From the NCBI RefSeq assembly GCF_006716445.1, contig NZ_VFPA01000001.1, forward strand, positions 1,302,001 through 1,366,000: DNA of 64,000 nt, written 5' to 3'. Below the pieces are notes generated by a model, which saw only the letters and a program-made list of their open reading frames with translations, did not search any database and was not told the origin of the DNA. The first letter of the stretch is position 1. Each line of letters begins with the position of its first letter. The stretch is from Pseudonocardia kunmingensis. Lineage in GTDB: Bacteria; Actinomycetota; Actinomycetes; Mycobacteriales; Pseudonocardiaceae. The translations under genes and the position numbers were made by a program. Below, piece after piece: positions 40,568 through 49,460 of the stretch.

Positions 40568-41275
40568 GTGCTCCCCAACCGGCCTAACGCCGGTGCGCAA
40601 ACGCTCGCTCTCGCGACCGGTGTCCTGCTGGTCGCCGGTGTCACGGTCGCGGCCTTCCCGGAGGTCGTGCCGGTCGGGTTGCGCATCGCGCCGGTCGCCC
40701 AGGCGACTTCCCCGTCCGCGGCGGCCGACGTGCTGCCGCGGGCCGCGCTGGTCGACGAGCCGCCCGACGACCCACCGCCGTCGGAGATCTCCACGCTGCA
40801 CGCCTTCGCCACCGCAGCCGGTGCCACGGCGTCCGGGCCGCAGTTCGCCCCCGAGCCCACGGAGCCGCCGGAGCCCGAGGAGCCCGAGCAGGAGCGGGCG
40901 CCGATGTCGGTCTCCGGCACGGAGGGCGAGGTCATCGCGCTGACCAACAAGGAGCGCAACGAGCACGGGTGCGGTTCGCTCGCGCCGGACGCCCGGTTGG
41001 CGCGGGCCGCGCGGGCGCACGCCGAGGACATGGCGGAGAACGGCTACTTCTCGCACGTCAGCCGGGACGGCAGGCGCTTCGAGCACCGGGTGCGCGCCGC
41101 GGGCTACCCCCGGCCCGGAGCGGAGAACATCGGCAAGGGCCAGACGAGCGCGGCCCAGGTCGTGCGGGAGTGGATGGCGTCACCCTCGCACCGCTCCGCC
41201 TTGCTGACCTGCGGGTTCACCACCATCGGCGTGGCACGCGCGGGCAACTACTGGGTCCAGGAGTTCGGCAAGTAG
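40568..41275 (+). CDS. Secreted CAP-domain (SCP/PR-1-like) protein
   Basis: 235 residues from the GTG at 40568. A signal segment (LALATGVLLVAGVTVAAFPE) is followed by a Pro/Glu-rich linker (about 75-130) and a C-terminal CAP domain: VIALTNKERNEHGCGSLAPD, RAARAHAEDMAENGYFSHVS, GAENIGKGQTSAAQVVREWM, SPSHRSALLTCGFTTIGVAR. The His and Glu of the CAP cavity and a likely disulphide Cys pair are present. Function of bacterial CAP proteins is mostly unknown. Confidence 0.93.
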   Translation: MLPNRPNAGAQTLALATGVLLVAGVTVAAFPEVVPVGLRIAPVAQATSPSAAADVLPRAALVDEPPDDPPPSEISTLHAFATAAGATASGPQFAPEPTEPPEPEEPEQERAPMSVSGTEGEVIALTNKERNEHGCGSLAPDARLARAARAHAEDMAENGYFSHVSRDGRRFEHRVRAAGYPRPGAENIGKGQTSAAQVVREWMASPSHRSALLTCGFTTIGVARAGNYWVQEFGK

Positions 41276-41379
41276 GTCCCGGGGAGCCCAGGTGCGCCCG
41301 TGCGTGCCGTGCCGCGGTCGCCTCGGCCCGTCCGCGCCGCCACTCCCCGGGACGACGTGGACGGGCCGGGCCCGGCGGG

Positions 41380-42669
41380 CTACCCCGCCGGCGTCGCCGG
41401 AACGGGCGGGGCAGGCGGCACGGACACCGCAGGCGGCAGGGCGGCCGACGGCGGGGCCGGGACCGAGGGCGTCACCGGCGCCGAGGGCGCAGCCGGAGCC
41501 GGTGACGACCCGGCCGCGGGCGGCGGGGCCGGGACCGTCACCGTGGTCGGCGCCACCGGCGCCGTCGGGGCCGTCGACCCGGCGGAGGGCACGGCGACCA
41601 CGAGCGGGACGGGCGGCGTGAGCACGCACTCGCCGGTGCGGTGGTCGTAGTCCCAGGTGCCGCGCGGGTACGGGCGCGCCGCCTCGGCCGCGTCCTGATC
41701 GCCCGGGGCGCCGGCAGGCGCGCAGAAGCGGCCACCCGAGGTGTCGATCGGCCGCCCGTCCTGGTCGAACAGGTACACGCCGGTGAGCGGCGTGCCGGAC
41801 GCGTCGACGGGGCGGATGTCCTGGATCTCGCGCTCCGAGTCCTGCCACAGCCCGGGCTGGTAGGACGCGGCGCTGCTCTGCACGCTCGGACCGCTGAGCC
41901 CGCCGTCGACGGGCGCGACGAGCAACACCATCGCCGCGAGGGCGTTCAGCGGGACCACCGCCCAGAGCCAGCGGCGGTCGCGGCGGGTGCGGTGGCCGAC
42001 CCAGACCGAGACGGGCACGCCGACCAGCCCGACGAGCAGGGTGGGCGCGAAGCCGCCGCCGCCGAGCACCGCGACGAGCACCACCGCCGCCGCGAACGCC
42101 CGCGCGACCCACCACGCCGGCTGCAGGCTCGCGAGGAAGCCGAGCACGGTGCGCCCCGCCGCGCCCGCGGCGAGCCGTTCGGACAGGCGCCGCACCTCCG
42201 GCAGCGCCGTGACGCTCGGCAGCCGCGGCCCGTCCCGCAGCAGCAGGGGCAGGGCGGGCGCGGTGAGCAGCAGCCCGAACAGGACCACGCCCGGCTCACC
42301 CACGAGCAGGCCCGCTCCCACCACCACCGTGGCCACCACCGCCGCGGCGATCGCGAGCCGCGCCAGGCCGACGTGGGCGCCCTGCACCTGCTCCGGCGCG
42401 GCCGGCGGGTACCCGGCGGCGGCGCGCAGCTCGGACGCGTAGGCGCGGGGCGGGCCGAGCCGGTCGGTCAGGGCCGCCGCGTCGGCGTCCGCGCCGAGCT
42501 CGGCGGTCAGGTCGGCCAGGTGCGCGCGGACGTCGTCGAGGATCTCGGCGACCTCCGGGGCCGGGAGGTCGGCGAGAGCGCCCCGCACGCCGTCGAGGTA
42601 CTCCTCGGCTCCCCCGCTCGCCAGCCGCACCGTGGGCGCCCCACCCTGCGTCGCCTCGTCGTCGCTCAT
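41380..42669 (-). CDS. Membrane protein with HAAS-type N-terminal domain, PadR partner
   Basis: 429 residues. The N-terminus (EEYLDGVRGALADLPAPEVA and the DDVRAHLADLTAEL segment) is the HAAS/DUF1700 helical domain that typically accompanies PadR regulators. About six hydrophobic segments follow (residues 100-240), then a ~180-residue extracytoplasmic C-terminus with PGLWQDSEREIQDI and a Pro/Ala/Ser-rich tail. It overlaps the PadR gene by four bases. Probably a membrane partner whose role is linked to the regulator; substrate unknown. Confidence 0.8.
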   Translation of the reverse strand: MSDDEATQGGAPTVRLASGGAEEYLDGVRGALADLPAPEVAEILDDVRAHLADLTAELGADADAAALTDRLGPPRAYASELRAAAGYPPAAPEQVQGAHVGLARLAIAAAVVATVVVGAGLLVGEPGVVLFGLLLTAPALPLLLRDGPRLPSVTALPEVRRLSERLAAGAAGRTVLGFLASLQPAWWVARAFAAAVVLVAVLGGGGFAPTLLVGLVGVPVSVWVGHRTRRDRRWLWAVVPLNALAAMVLLVAPVDGGLSGPSVQSSAASYQPGLWQDSEREIQDIRPVDASGTPLTGVYLFDQDGRPIDTSGGRFCAPAGAPGDQDAAEAARPYPRGTWDYDHRTGECVLTPPVPLVVAVPSAGSTAPTAPVAPTTVTVPAPPPAAGSSPAPAAPSAPVTPSVPAPPSAALPPAVSVPPAPPVPATPAG

Positions 42670-42986
42670 GCCGCCCCCACCAGCCCTTCCATCGTCTCCG
42701 CGAACGCGCGCCACGTCTTCGCGGTCTCCCGCAGCCGGTCGCGCCCCGGCGCGTTCAGGCTGTAGTACTTGCGGTGCGGGCCCTCCTCGCTCGGCACGAC
42801 GTACGACGTCAGCAGCCCGGCGTTGTAGAGCCGGCGCAGCGTGCCGTACACCGACGCGTCGCCCACCTCCTGCAGCCCGGCGGCTCGCAGGCGACGCACC
42901 ACGTCGTAGCCGTAGCCGTCACCCCGCTCCAGCACCGCGAGCACCGCGAGGTCGAGCACACCCTTGAGCAGCTGGCTCGTGTCCAT
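42666..42986 (-). CDS. PadR-family transcriptional regulator
   Basis: 106 residues: MDTSQLLKGVLDLAVLAVLE then GYGYDVVRRLRAAGLQEVGD, YGTLRRLYNAGLLTSYVVPS and EEGPHRKYYSLNAPGRDRL, the PadR winged helix with the GPxRKYY wing. It is the first gene of a two-gene operon with the HAAS-type membrane protein and probably represses it. A dyad at 43016-43035 lies in its promoter. Confidence 0.93.
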   Translation of the reverse strand: MDTSQLLKGVLDLAVLAVLERGDGYGYDVVRRLRAAGLQEVGDASVYGTLRRLYNAGLLTSYVVPSEEGPHRKYYSLNAPGRDRLRETAKTWRAFAETMEGLVGAA

Positions 42987-43015
42987 GGCTGCCCCCCTCC
43001 TGCGCGATGCACGGT

Positions 43016-43035
43016 ACTACGCATCGCACAGTAGT
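43016..43035. promoter_or_regulatory. Dyad upstream of PadR operon
   Basis: ACTAC-GCATCGCACA-GTAGT between divergent padR and corA, about 30 bases before the PadR start. It overlaps a -10-like TAGTAC on the minus strand, so it is a reasonable PadR operator. Confidence 0.45.
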
Positions 43036-43079
43036 GTCGCCCGGGGCTCCCCGTCCCGCGGGCGGGCTAGTCTCACCGC

Positions 43080-44114
43080 ATGCCGCTGGTCGACAACGCG
43101 ATCTACGTCGACGGCAGGCGGGCCGCGGCGCCGGGCTCGCTCGACCGCACCTTCGAAGAGCTGCGCCAGTGCCCGGACAACGGCCACAGCTTCTGCTGGA
43201 TCGGCCTGCTGCGCCCCACGCCCGCGGAGATCCAGGCGGTCGCCGAGGAGTTCTCGCTGCACGGCCTCGCCGTCGAGGACACGATCACCGCCCACCAGCG
43301 GCCCAAGCTGGAGCGCTACGGCGACGTGCTGTTCGTGGTGCTGCGTCCCGCGCGCTACGTCGACCGGCACGAGGTCGTGGAGCTCGGCGAGGTCCACCTG
43401 TTCCTCGGACCCGATTTCGTGATCACCGTCCGGCACGCCGAGGAACCCGACCTCGCGCAGGTGCGCCAGCGGCTGGAGCACGAGCCCGCGCTGCTGGACG
43501 ACGGCCCCTACGCCGTGCTCTACGCCGTGCTCGACAAGATCGTGGACGACTACGGCCCGGTCCTCGACGGCCTGCAGGACGACATCGACGAGATCGAGGT
43601 GCAGGTCTTCGGCGGCGACCCGGGGGTCTCGAAGCGGATCTACCAGCTCTCCCGCGAGGTGATCGAGTTCCAGCGCGCGGTGGAGCCGCTGGCCGACGTG
43701 TTCGACAACCTGCGCGCGAAGCTGAAGGAGCAGGCCGGCGAGTCCGACCTCGAGCTGCGGCGCGCCCTGCGCGACGTCGCCGACCACGCCACGCGCGTCC
43801 TGGAGCGCATCGAGGCGTTCCGCCAGCTGCTCACGAACATCCTGCAGGTCAACGCGGCGCTGGTCGGGCAGCGCCAGAACGAGGAGATGGCCCGCCTGAC
43901 GCAGGCAGGCTTCGACCAGAACGAGCAGGTCAAGCGCATCTCCTCGTGGGCGGCGATCTTCTTCGCGCCGAGCCTGGTCGCCTCGATCTACGGCATGAAC
44001 TTCGACCACATGCCGGAGCTGCACTGGGCGCTGGGCTACCCGTTCGCCGTCCTGCTGATGGTGCTCGGGATGGTCGCGCTCTACCTCGTGTTCAAGCGCC
44101 GCGGCTGGCTCTAG
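43080..44114 (+). CDS. corA: CorA-family magnesium/cobalt transporter
   Basis: 344 residues. A large cytoplasmic N-terminal domain with long helices (YAVLYAVLDKIVDDYGPVLD; LEIEVQVF region) precedes two C-terminal transmembrane helices. The GMN signature is in VASIYGMNFDHMPELHWALG between them, and the protein ends in a basic tail (VFKRRGWL). Pentameric Mg2+/Co2+ channel. Confidence 0.95.
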   Translation: MPLVDNAIYVDGRRAAAPGSLDRTFEELRQCPDNGHSFCWIGLLRPTPAEIQAVAEEFSLHGLAVEDTITAHQRPKLERYGDVLFVVLRPARYVDRHEVVELGEVHLFLGPDFVITVRHAEEPDLAQVRQRLEHEPALLDDGPYAVLYAVLDKIVDDYGPVLDGLQDDIDEIEVQVFGGDPGVSKRIYQLSREVIEFQRAVEPLADVFDNLRAKLKEQAGESDLELRRALRDVADHATRVLERIEAFRQLLTNILQVNAALVGQRQNEEMARLTQAGFDQNEQVKRISSWAAIFFAPSLVASIYGMNFDHMPELHWALGYPFAVLLMVLGMVALYLVFKRRGWL

Positions 44115-44145
44115 CGCCTCCTCCCGGAGGTTCGCGGCGAGACCC

Positions 44146-44174
44146 TTGCGCTATTTATGCAACCTCCCTAGCGT
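44146..44174 (+). promoter_or_regulatory. Promoter of the ROK/ABC/dehydrogenase operon
   Basis: -35 TTGCGC (44146-44151), 17-base spacer, -10 TAGCGT (44169-44174). An imperfect inverted repeat TTATGC-n10-GCGTAA (44155-44176) overlaps the -10 and could be the ROK operator. The ROK start ATG is at 44216, after a GGGGGG RBS. Confidence 0.6.
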
Positions 44175-44215
44175 AATGCCCCGATCGGGTACGACCGGCA
44201 TGACGGGGGGCAGCG

Positions 44216-45385
44216 ATGGCATCCGACTCCTCCGCGGAGCGGCACGCCAACACGGTCGGGGTGCTCACCGCGCTTCGGGTCGACGCCGGCCGCAGGCTCG
44301 CCGAGCTCGCGCAGGCCACCGGCCTGTCCCGCCCCACCGTCGACTCGATCCTCACCGAGCTCGGCCGCCTCGGGTGGGTCGAGCAGCGCGAGCCCACCGA
44401 CCCGCCGGCCGGCACCCGGCAGGCGGGCCGGCCCGCGCGGACCTACCGGCTCAACCCGGACGCGGGCTTCGTCGTGGGCGTCGACGTCGGGGTGAACCTC
44501 CTGACGGCCGTGGTCGCCGACATCACCGGCACGACCCGGCACACCGCCACCCGCCCCATCAGCCGCTCGACGCCCGGCGCGGACCGCCGCACCGCGGTGC
44601 AGTCGCTCGTCGCCGACACCGTGGCCGAGCTCGGGATCGAGCCGGCCGAGACGCTGGCCCTGAGCCTCGGCGTGCCCGGCATCGTCGACCCGTCGGGGCG
44701 GGTCACGCTCAGCACCGTCATCCCGGACTGGACCGGCTTCCACGTCGAGAAGCACTTCGGCCGCTGGGCGGGCGTGCCCGTCACCGTGGCCAACGACGCC
44801 AACATGGCCACCCTCGCCGAGCACTGGATGGGCGCGGCCCGCCTCGTCGACGACGTCGTCTACGTCCTCGCCGGGCGCCGCACCCGCGCCGGCATCATCG
44901 TCGACGGCCGGCTGCACACCGGCCGCCACGGCGCCGCCGGGGAGATCGGGAGCATCCCGGAGCTGTACTTCGACACCGAGGAACTGCTCGCCACCGCCGG
45001 CAGCGACCCCGACGCGATCGGTGCGGTCTTCCGCGCCGCCCGCCACGGCGACGCGCACGCCGCGGAGCTGGTGGAGGAGTTCTACCGGCGCCTCGGCCGG
45101 GTCGTGGAGTTCCTGGTCAAGGCGTTCGACCCGGACATGGTGGTGCTCGGCGGCGGCCTCTCCCAGGCAGGCAGGCCGCTCGTCGAGGGCGTCGAACGCC
45201 ACGTCGAGCGCCCCGCCTTCCGCACGATGCCGATCGTGCTGTCCCGGCTCGGCCCCGAGGCCGTCGCGCTGGGCGCGGTCCGGTCCGCGCTCCAGCTCGC
45301 CGTCCGACGCTCCCCCCTCATCGCGGCGCTCGTCACGCCGCCGCTCTCCGTCCCCGTTCCCACCATCGCTGGAGGCCAGCAATGA
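44216..45385 (+). CDS. ROK-family transcriptional regulator
   Basis: 389 residues. N-terminal winged helix (VGVLTALRVDAGRRLAELAQ, TGLSRPTVDSILTELGRLGW) and a ROK sugar-kinase-like domain: VGVDVGVNLLTAVVADITGT, LALSLGVPGIVDPSGRVTLS, VTVANDANMATLAEHW, and GRHGAAGEIGSIPELYFDTE. The usual zinc-binding Cys cluster is absent and the kinase DxGxT-type loop is partly preserved. It probably represses the downstream sugar operon until the sugar or its phosphate binds; it is the first gene and overlaps the solute-binding gene by four bases. Confidence 0.93.
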   Translation: MASDSSAERHANTVGVLTALRVDAGRRLAELAQATGLSRPTVDSILTELGRLGWVEQREPTDPPAGTRQAGRPARTYRLNPDAGFVVGVDVGVNLLTAVVADITGTTRHTATRPISRSTPGADRRTAVQSLVADTVAELGIEPAETLALSLGVPGIVDPSGRVTLSTVIPDWTGFHVEKHFGRWAGVPVTVANDANMATLAEHWMGAARLVDDVVYVLAGRRTRAGIIVDGRLHTGRHGAAGEIGSIPELYFDTEELLATAGSDPDAIGAVFRAARHGDAHAAELVEEFYRRLGRVVEFLVKAFDPDMVVLGGGLSQAGRPLVEGVERHVERPAFRTMPIVLSRLGPEAVALGAVRSALQLAVRRSPLIAALVTPPLSVPVPTIAGGQQ

Positions 45386-46686
45386 CGCCGGTTCCCCGAC
45401 CACCCACGCAGGTGCCACGGCGCACCCTGCTCCGCTCCCTCGCCGCGCTCCCCCTCGCCGGCGGCATCGCCGGGTGCGCCGGCACCTCCGGCCCCGCGTT
45501 CGTGCCCGACGGCGGGCGCGCCACCATCGGCTACGGCGTCTGGGACGCCGACCAGGTGCCGGCGATGCAGGAGGTCATCGCCGCGTTCCACGCGGAGCAC
45601 CCGGACGTCGACGTCGCCATCCAGCTGACGCCGTGGGCCACCTACTGGACGAAGCTGCAGACCTCGATCGTCGGCGGCGGGGCGGCGGACGTCTTCTGGA
45701 TGAACGCGCCCAACATCGCCCGGTACGCCCGCTACGACACCCTGCTGCCGCTGTCGGACCGGCTGCGGCGCGACGGCGTCACGCTCACCGAGCACCCGAA
45801 GAACCTGGTGGAGCTCTACCAGCACGAGGGCGAGCAGTTCGGCATCCCCAAGGACTTCGACACGATCAGCCTCTACTACAACACCGAGCTGTTCGACCGG
45901 GCCGGGATCTCCTACCCGGACGAGAGCTGGACCTGGCAGCACGTCCTCGACGCCTCGGCCGAGATCCGCGACCCGGCCTCGGGGGTGTTCGGCTTCTCCG
46001 CGGCGCTGGACCGCCAGCGCAACCTGTACCCGGCGATCTTCCAGAACCGGGGGTGGGTGCTGCGGGGCACCCGCTCGGGGTTCGACGACGACGCCACGAT
46101 CGGCGGCCTGCGCCACCTCACCGACGCGATCGACCGGGGCCTCGCGCCCAACGCGATGGTCGAGGCCGACACGCGGCCGCGGGAGCTGTTCCAGGGCGGG
46201 AAGGTCGCGATGTACAACGGCCTGCCCAACGACTCGAACGCCACCTACGAGGACCCGGAGGTCCGCGCGCGCACCGGCATCGCCGTGCTCCCCCGGGGCG
46301 TGCAGCGGGGCAACGTCATCCACGGGCTCGCGAACGTCGTCAACGCGCGCACCGCGTACCCGGACGCCGCCTACGAGTTCGTGAAGTTCATGGCCGGCCG
46401 CACCGCGGGCGAGATCCAGGGGCGCTCCGGAACCATCCTGCCCAGCTTCTCCGGCACCCAGCAGGCCTTCCTCGACTCCAAGCCGGAGTTCCGCATGCAG
46501 TCGTTCATCGACCAGGTCCCCGACGCCACGGCGTACCCGGCCTCGGTCAACACCATGACCTGGGAGCTCATGCAGCTGCGGCACCTCGGCCCGTCCTGGA
46601 TCGGTGCCGGCAGCAGGCCCGTCGAGCAGTCGGCCCGGTCGCTGGCCGACGACATGAACGGCGTCCTCGCCAAGGAGGCGGTATGA
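45382..46686 (+). CDS. ABC transporter sugar-binding lipoprotein (CUT1)
   Basis: 434 residues. Lipoprotein signal: twin Arg (PRRTLLRSLAALPLAGGIAG) and lipobox ending in Cys (IAGCAGT). The mature part is a family 1 extracellular solute-binding protein: VIAAFHAEHPDVDVAIQLTP, ADVFWMNAPNIARYARYDTL, GIPKDFDTISLYYNTELFDR, RELFQGGKVAMYNGLPNDSN. It delivers an oligosaccharide or polyol to the adjacent permeases. Possible Tat export because of the RR motif. Confidence 0.94.
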   Translation: MTPVPRPPTQVPRRTLLRSLAALPLAGGIAGCAGTSGPAFVPDGGRATIGYGVWDADQVPAMQEVIAAFHAEHPDVDVAIQLTPWATYWTKLQTSIVGGGAADVFWMNAPNIARYARYDTLLPLSDRLRRDGVTLTEHPKNLVELYQHEGEQFGIPKDFDTISLYYNTELFDRAGISYPDESWTWQHVLDASAEIRDPASGVFGFSAALDRQRNLYPAIFQNRGWVLRGTRSGFDDDATIGGLRHLTDAIDRGLAPNAMVEADTRPRELFQGGKVAMYNGLPNDSNATYEDPEVRARTGIAVLPRGVQRGNVIHGLANVVNARTAYPDAAYEFVKFMAGRTAGEIQGRSGTILPSFSGTQQAFLDSKPEFRMQSFIDQVPDATAYPASVNTMTWELMQLRHLGPSWIGAGSRPVEQSARSLADDMNGVLAKEAV

Positions 46687-47621
46687 CCCAGCTCGCAACC
46701 GAGCCGGCCGTCCGGGCGGCGCAACCGGCACCCGCCCGGCGACGCCGCCCCCACCACCGCAGCGCCTACCTGTTCATCGCCCCGGTGGGCCTCGGCCTGC
46801 TGTCCCTCTACCTCTACCCGGCGATCTCGACGTTCGTGCTGAGCTTCGCCGAGTGGGGCCCGTTCGGCGGGCACACCTTCACCGGGCTCGCCAACTACGT
46901 CAACGTGTTCCGGCTCGACGCCTTCTGGACCGCGCTCGGCAACACCCTGCTATACATGGTGATCGGCCTGCTCACGCTGCCCGCCGCGATCCTGTTCGCG
47001 GTGCTGCTCAACCGCGAGGGCCTGCGCGGGGTGTCGGTCTACCGGGCGCTCTACTTCATCCCGTTCATCACGCTCCCGGTGGCGAGCGGGATGGTGTGGA
47101 AGTGGCTGTACAACGGTGACTTCGGGCTCGTCAACCAGTTCCTCGGCATCTTCGGCATCCCCGGCACCTACTGGGTCTCCAACCCGGACACGGCGCTGTT
47201 CGCGATCGGCGTGGTGCAGGTGTGGTCGCAGATCGGCTACTACCTCATCATCTTCATCGCGGGGATCAAGGCGATCCCGAAGGAGTACGCCGAGGCCGCC
47301 GAGATCGACGGGGCGAGCGCGTTCCAGCGGTTCTGGCGCATCACGCTGCCGCTGCTGTCGCCCAGCATCTTCTTCTGCACGGTCATCAACGTCATCGCGA
47401 CCCTGCAGATCTTCGACCTGGTCTACGTGATGAGCGCGACGGCCACGGTCAACCCCGCGTTCGGGGCGTCGCAGTCGATCGTCCAGCTGTTCTACGAGAA
47501 GGCCTTCGTCGAGGCGGACAAGGGCACGGCCACCGCGCTGGCGTTCCTGCTGATGCTGCTGATCGGGGCCCTCACTTTCGTCCAGTTCCGGCTCCAGCGC
47601 AGGTGGGTGAACTATGTCTGA
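46683..47621 (+). CDS. ABC sugar permease, MalF type
   Basis: 312 residues, six transmembrane helices. EAA loop: EYAEAAEIDGASAFQRFWRI followed by TLPLLSP. N-terminal cytoplasmic basic segment (ARRRRPHHRS). It overlaps the binding-protein gene by 4 bases and the next permease by 8. Confidence 0.95.
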   Translation: MTQLATEPAVRAAQPAPARRRRPHHRSAYLFIAPVGLGLLSLYLYPAISTFVLSFAEWGPFGGHTFTGLANYVNVFRLDAFWTALGNTLLYMVIGLLTLPAAILFAVLLNREGLRGVSVYRALYFIPFITLPVASGMVWKWLYNGDFGLVNQFLGIFGIPGTYWVSNPDTALFAIGVVQVWSQIGYYLIIFIAGIKAIPKEYAEAAEIDGASAFQRFWRITLPLLSPSIFFCTVINVIATLQIFDLVYVMSATATVNPAFGASQSIVQLFYEKAFVEADKGTATALAFLLMLLIGALTFVQFRLQRRWVNYV

Positions 47622-48450
47622 GTCCGCGCGCGTCACCCGCACCGGTTCCGTACTCACCCACGCCGTGCTGGTCCTCGGCGCCGTGGCCATGATCGGCCCG
47701 TTCGTCTGGCAGTTGCTCACGGCGTTCAAGTCGCTGCCGGAGACGACGACGGTGCCGCCGACGGTGTTCCCGCAGGAGTGGCTGTGGTCGAACTTCGCCG
47801 ACGTGTTCGACGCGCTGCCGTTCGCCCAGCAGCTGGTGAACTCGCTGATCGTGGCGTCCGTCGTGACGGTGGGCCAGCTCGCGTTCTGCTCGCTGGGCGC
47901 CTACGCCTTCGCGCGGCTGGAGTTCCGCGGCCGGGAGCTGATCTTCGCGCTGTTCCTGTCGGTGCTGATGGTGCCCAAGCAGCTGCTGATCCTGCCCCAG
48001 TACCAGATCATGTCCGACCTCGGGCTGCTCAACACCCTGACCGCGCTCGTCCTGCCCGGGCTGTTCTCCGCGTTCGGCACGTTCCTGCTGCGCCAGTTCT
48101 TCGCGACGATCCCGAAGGACCTCGAGGAGGCCGCCCTGCTGGACGGCGCCGGCCGGTTCCGCATCTTCTTCTCGATCATGCTCCCGCTGGTCAAGCCCGC
48201 GCTCGCAGCGCTCGCGGTGATCACCGTGATGCACTCCTGGAACGACCTGCTGTGGCCGCTGGTGGTCAACACCGCCCCCGCGACCATGCCGATCAGCGCG
48301 GGGCTCACCAGCCTGCAGGGCCAGGAGTGGACCGACTACCCCGTCCTCATGGCCGGGTCGCTGATGGCCTCGATCCCGATGCTGCTCGCCTACCTGGCGC
48401 TGCAGCGGCAGTTCGTGCAGGGCATCGCCCTGTCCGGAACGAAAGGATGA
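47614..48450 (+). CDS. ABC sugar permease, MalG type
   Basis: 278 residues, six transmembrane helices. EAA loop: PKDLEEAALLDGAGRFRIFF then SIMLPLVKP. No ATPase gene is found nearby; a shared MsiK-type ATPase encoded elsewhere is likely, as is usual for actinobacterial CUT1 importers. It overlaps the first dehydrogenase by four bases. Confidence 0.95.
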   Translation: MSESARVTRTGSVLTHAVLVLGAVAMIGPFVWQLLTAFKSLPETTTVPPTVFPQEWLWSNFADVFDALPFAQQLVNSLIVASVVTVGQLAFCSLGAYAFARLEFRGRELIFALFLSVLMVPKQLLILPQYQIMSDLGLLNTLTALVLPGLFSAFGTFLLRQFFATIPKDLEEAALLDGAGRFRIFFSIMLPLVKPALAALAVITVMHSWNDLLWPLVVNTAPATMPISAGLTSLQGQEWTDYPVLMAGSLMASIPMLLAYLALQRQFVQGIALSGTKG

Positions 48451-49460
48451 ACGACTTGGGTGGCACACCCGGACCCCGCCGCGTGGGCGTGGTTGGCGCG
48501 GGCGGCATCGCGAACGCGCACCTGCCGGCCTGGCTCCACCTGGGCGCCGAGGTGGTGGTGCACTCGCTCCACGGCGCCCCGGAGCTGGTCGTCCGCCACG
48601 GCGGCGGCCGGGTCGTCGACACGCTCGACGCGCTGCTCGCCGAGGTGGACGTCGTCGACGTCTGCACCCCGACCTACACCCACCCCGAGATCGTCCTCGC
48701 CGCCGCGGCCGCGGGGAAGCACGTGCTGTGCGAGAAGCCGCTCGCGCTCGACGCCGGGACCACCGAGTCGATGGTGAAGGCCTGCGCGGCCGCCGGGGTG
48801 CAGCTCTACCCCGGGCACGTCGTGCGCTACTTCGCCGAGTACGCCGCCCTGCAGCAGGCCGTGACGGCCGGGGCGATCGGCACGCCCGCCGTGCTGCGCT
48901 TCCACCGCTGCGGGGCCCGGCCCCGCGCCGGCTGGTTCGCCGACCCGGCGCTCTCGGGCGGCATCATCATGGACCAGATGATCCACGACCTCGACTTCGC
49001 CCGCTGGCTCGGCGGGGAGGTCGAGTCGGTGCACGCCCGCCTGTCCGACAGCGCGCCGGGCACCACGACCGGCGTGGTGTCCGCGCACGTCGTCGCCCGG
49101 CACCGCGGCGGCGCCCTCAGCAGCGTCACCGGCACCTGGGCCCGGCCGGGCACGCGGTTCCGCTACGGCTTCCACGCCGCGGGCACCGACGGGATGCTCT
49201 CCTACGACTCGGCCACCGACCTGTCGCTGCGCACCGACACCGGCGCCCCCGACGAGGGCGGCGAACGGCTGCTCCCCGACGTCTCGCTGGTGGAGAGCCC
49301 GTTCGTCACCGAGATCCGCGAGATCGCCGCCGCGTTCGCCGGCGGCCCGGCGCCGCGGGTGAGCGCCGACGACGGGCTGGCCGCGGTCCGGCTCGCCGCC
49401 GCCGCGAACGTCTCGCTCGCCACCGGGCGCCCCGCGAACATCGAGGAGGTCACGCCGTGA
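48447..49460 (+). CDS. Gfo/Idh/MocA oxidoreductase 1
   Basis: 337 residues. NAD(P)-binding Rossmann motif VGVVGAGGIANAHLPAWLHL; EKP motif in VLCEKPLALDAGTTESM; substrate-domain motif SGGIIMDQMIHDLDFARWLG. Likely oxidises or reduces a cyclic polyol or sugar. First of three such enzymes in this operon. Confidence 0.93.
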   Translation: MNDLGGTPGPRRVGVVGAGGIANAHLPAWLHLGAEVVVHSLHGAPELVVRHGGGRVVDTLDALLAEVDVVDVCTPTYTHPEIVLAAAAAGKHVLCEKPLALDAGTTESMVKACAAAGVQLYPGHVVRYFAEYAALQQAVTAGAIGTPAVLRFHRCGARPRAGWFADPALSGGIIMDQMIHDLDFARWLGGEVESVHARLSDSAPGTTTGVVSAHVVARHRGGALSSVTGTWARPGTRFRYGFHAAGTDGMLSYDSATDLSLRTDTGAPDEGGERLLPDVSLVESPFVTEIREIAAAFAGGPAPRVSADDGLAAVRLAAAANVSLATGRPANIEEVTP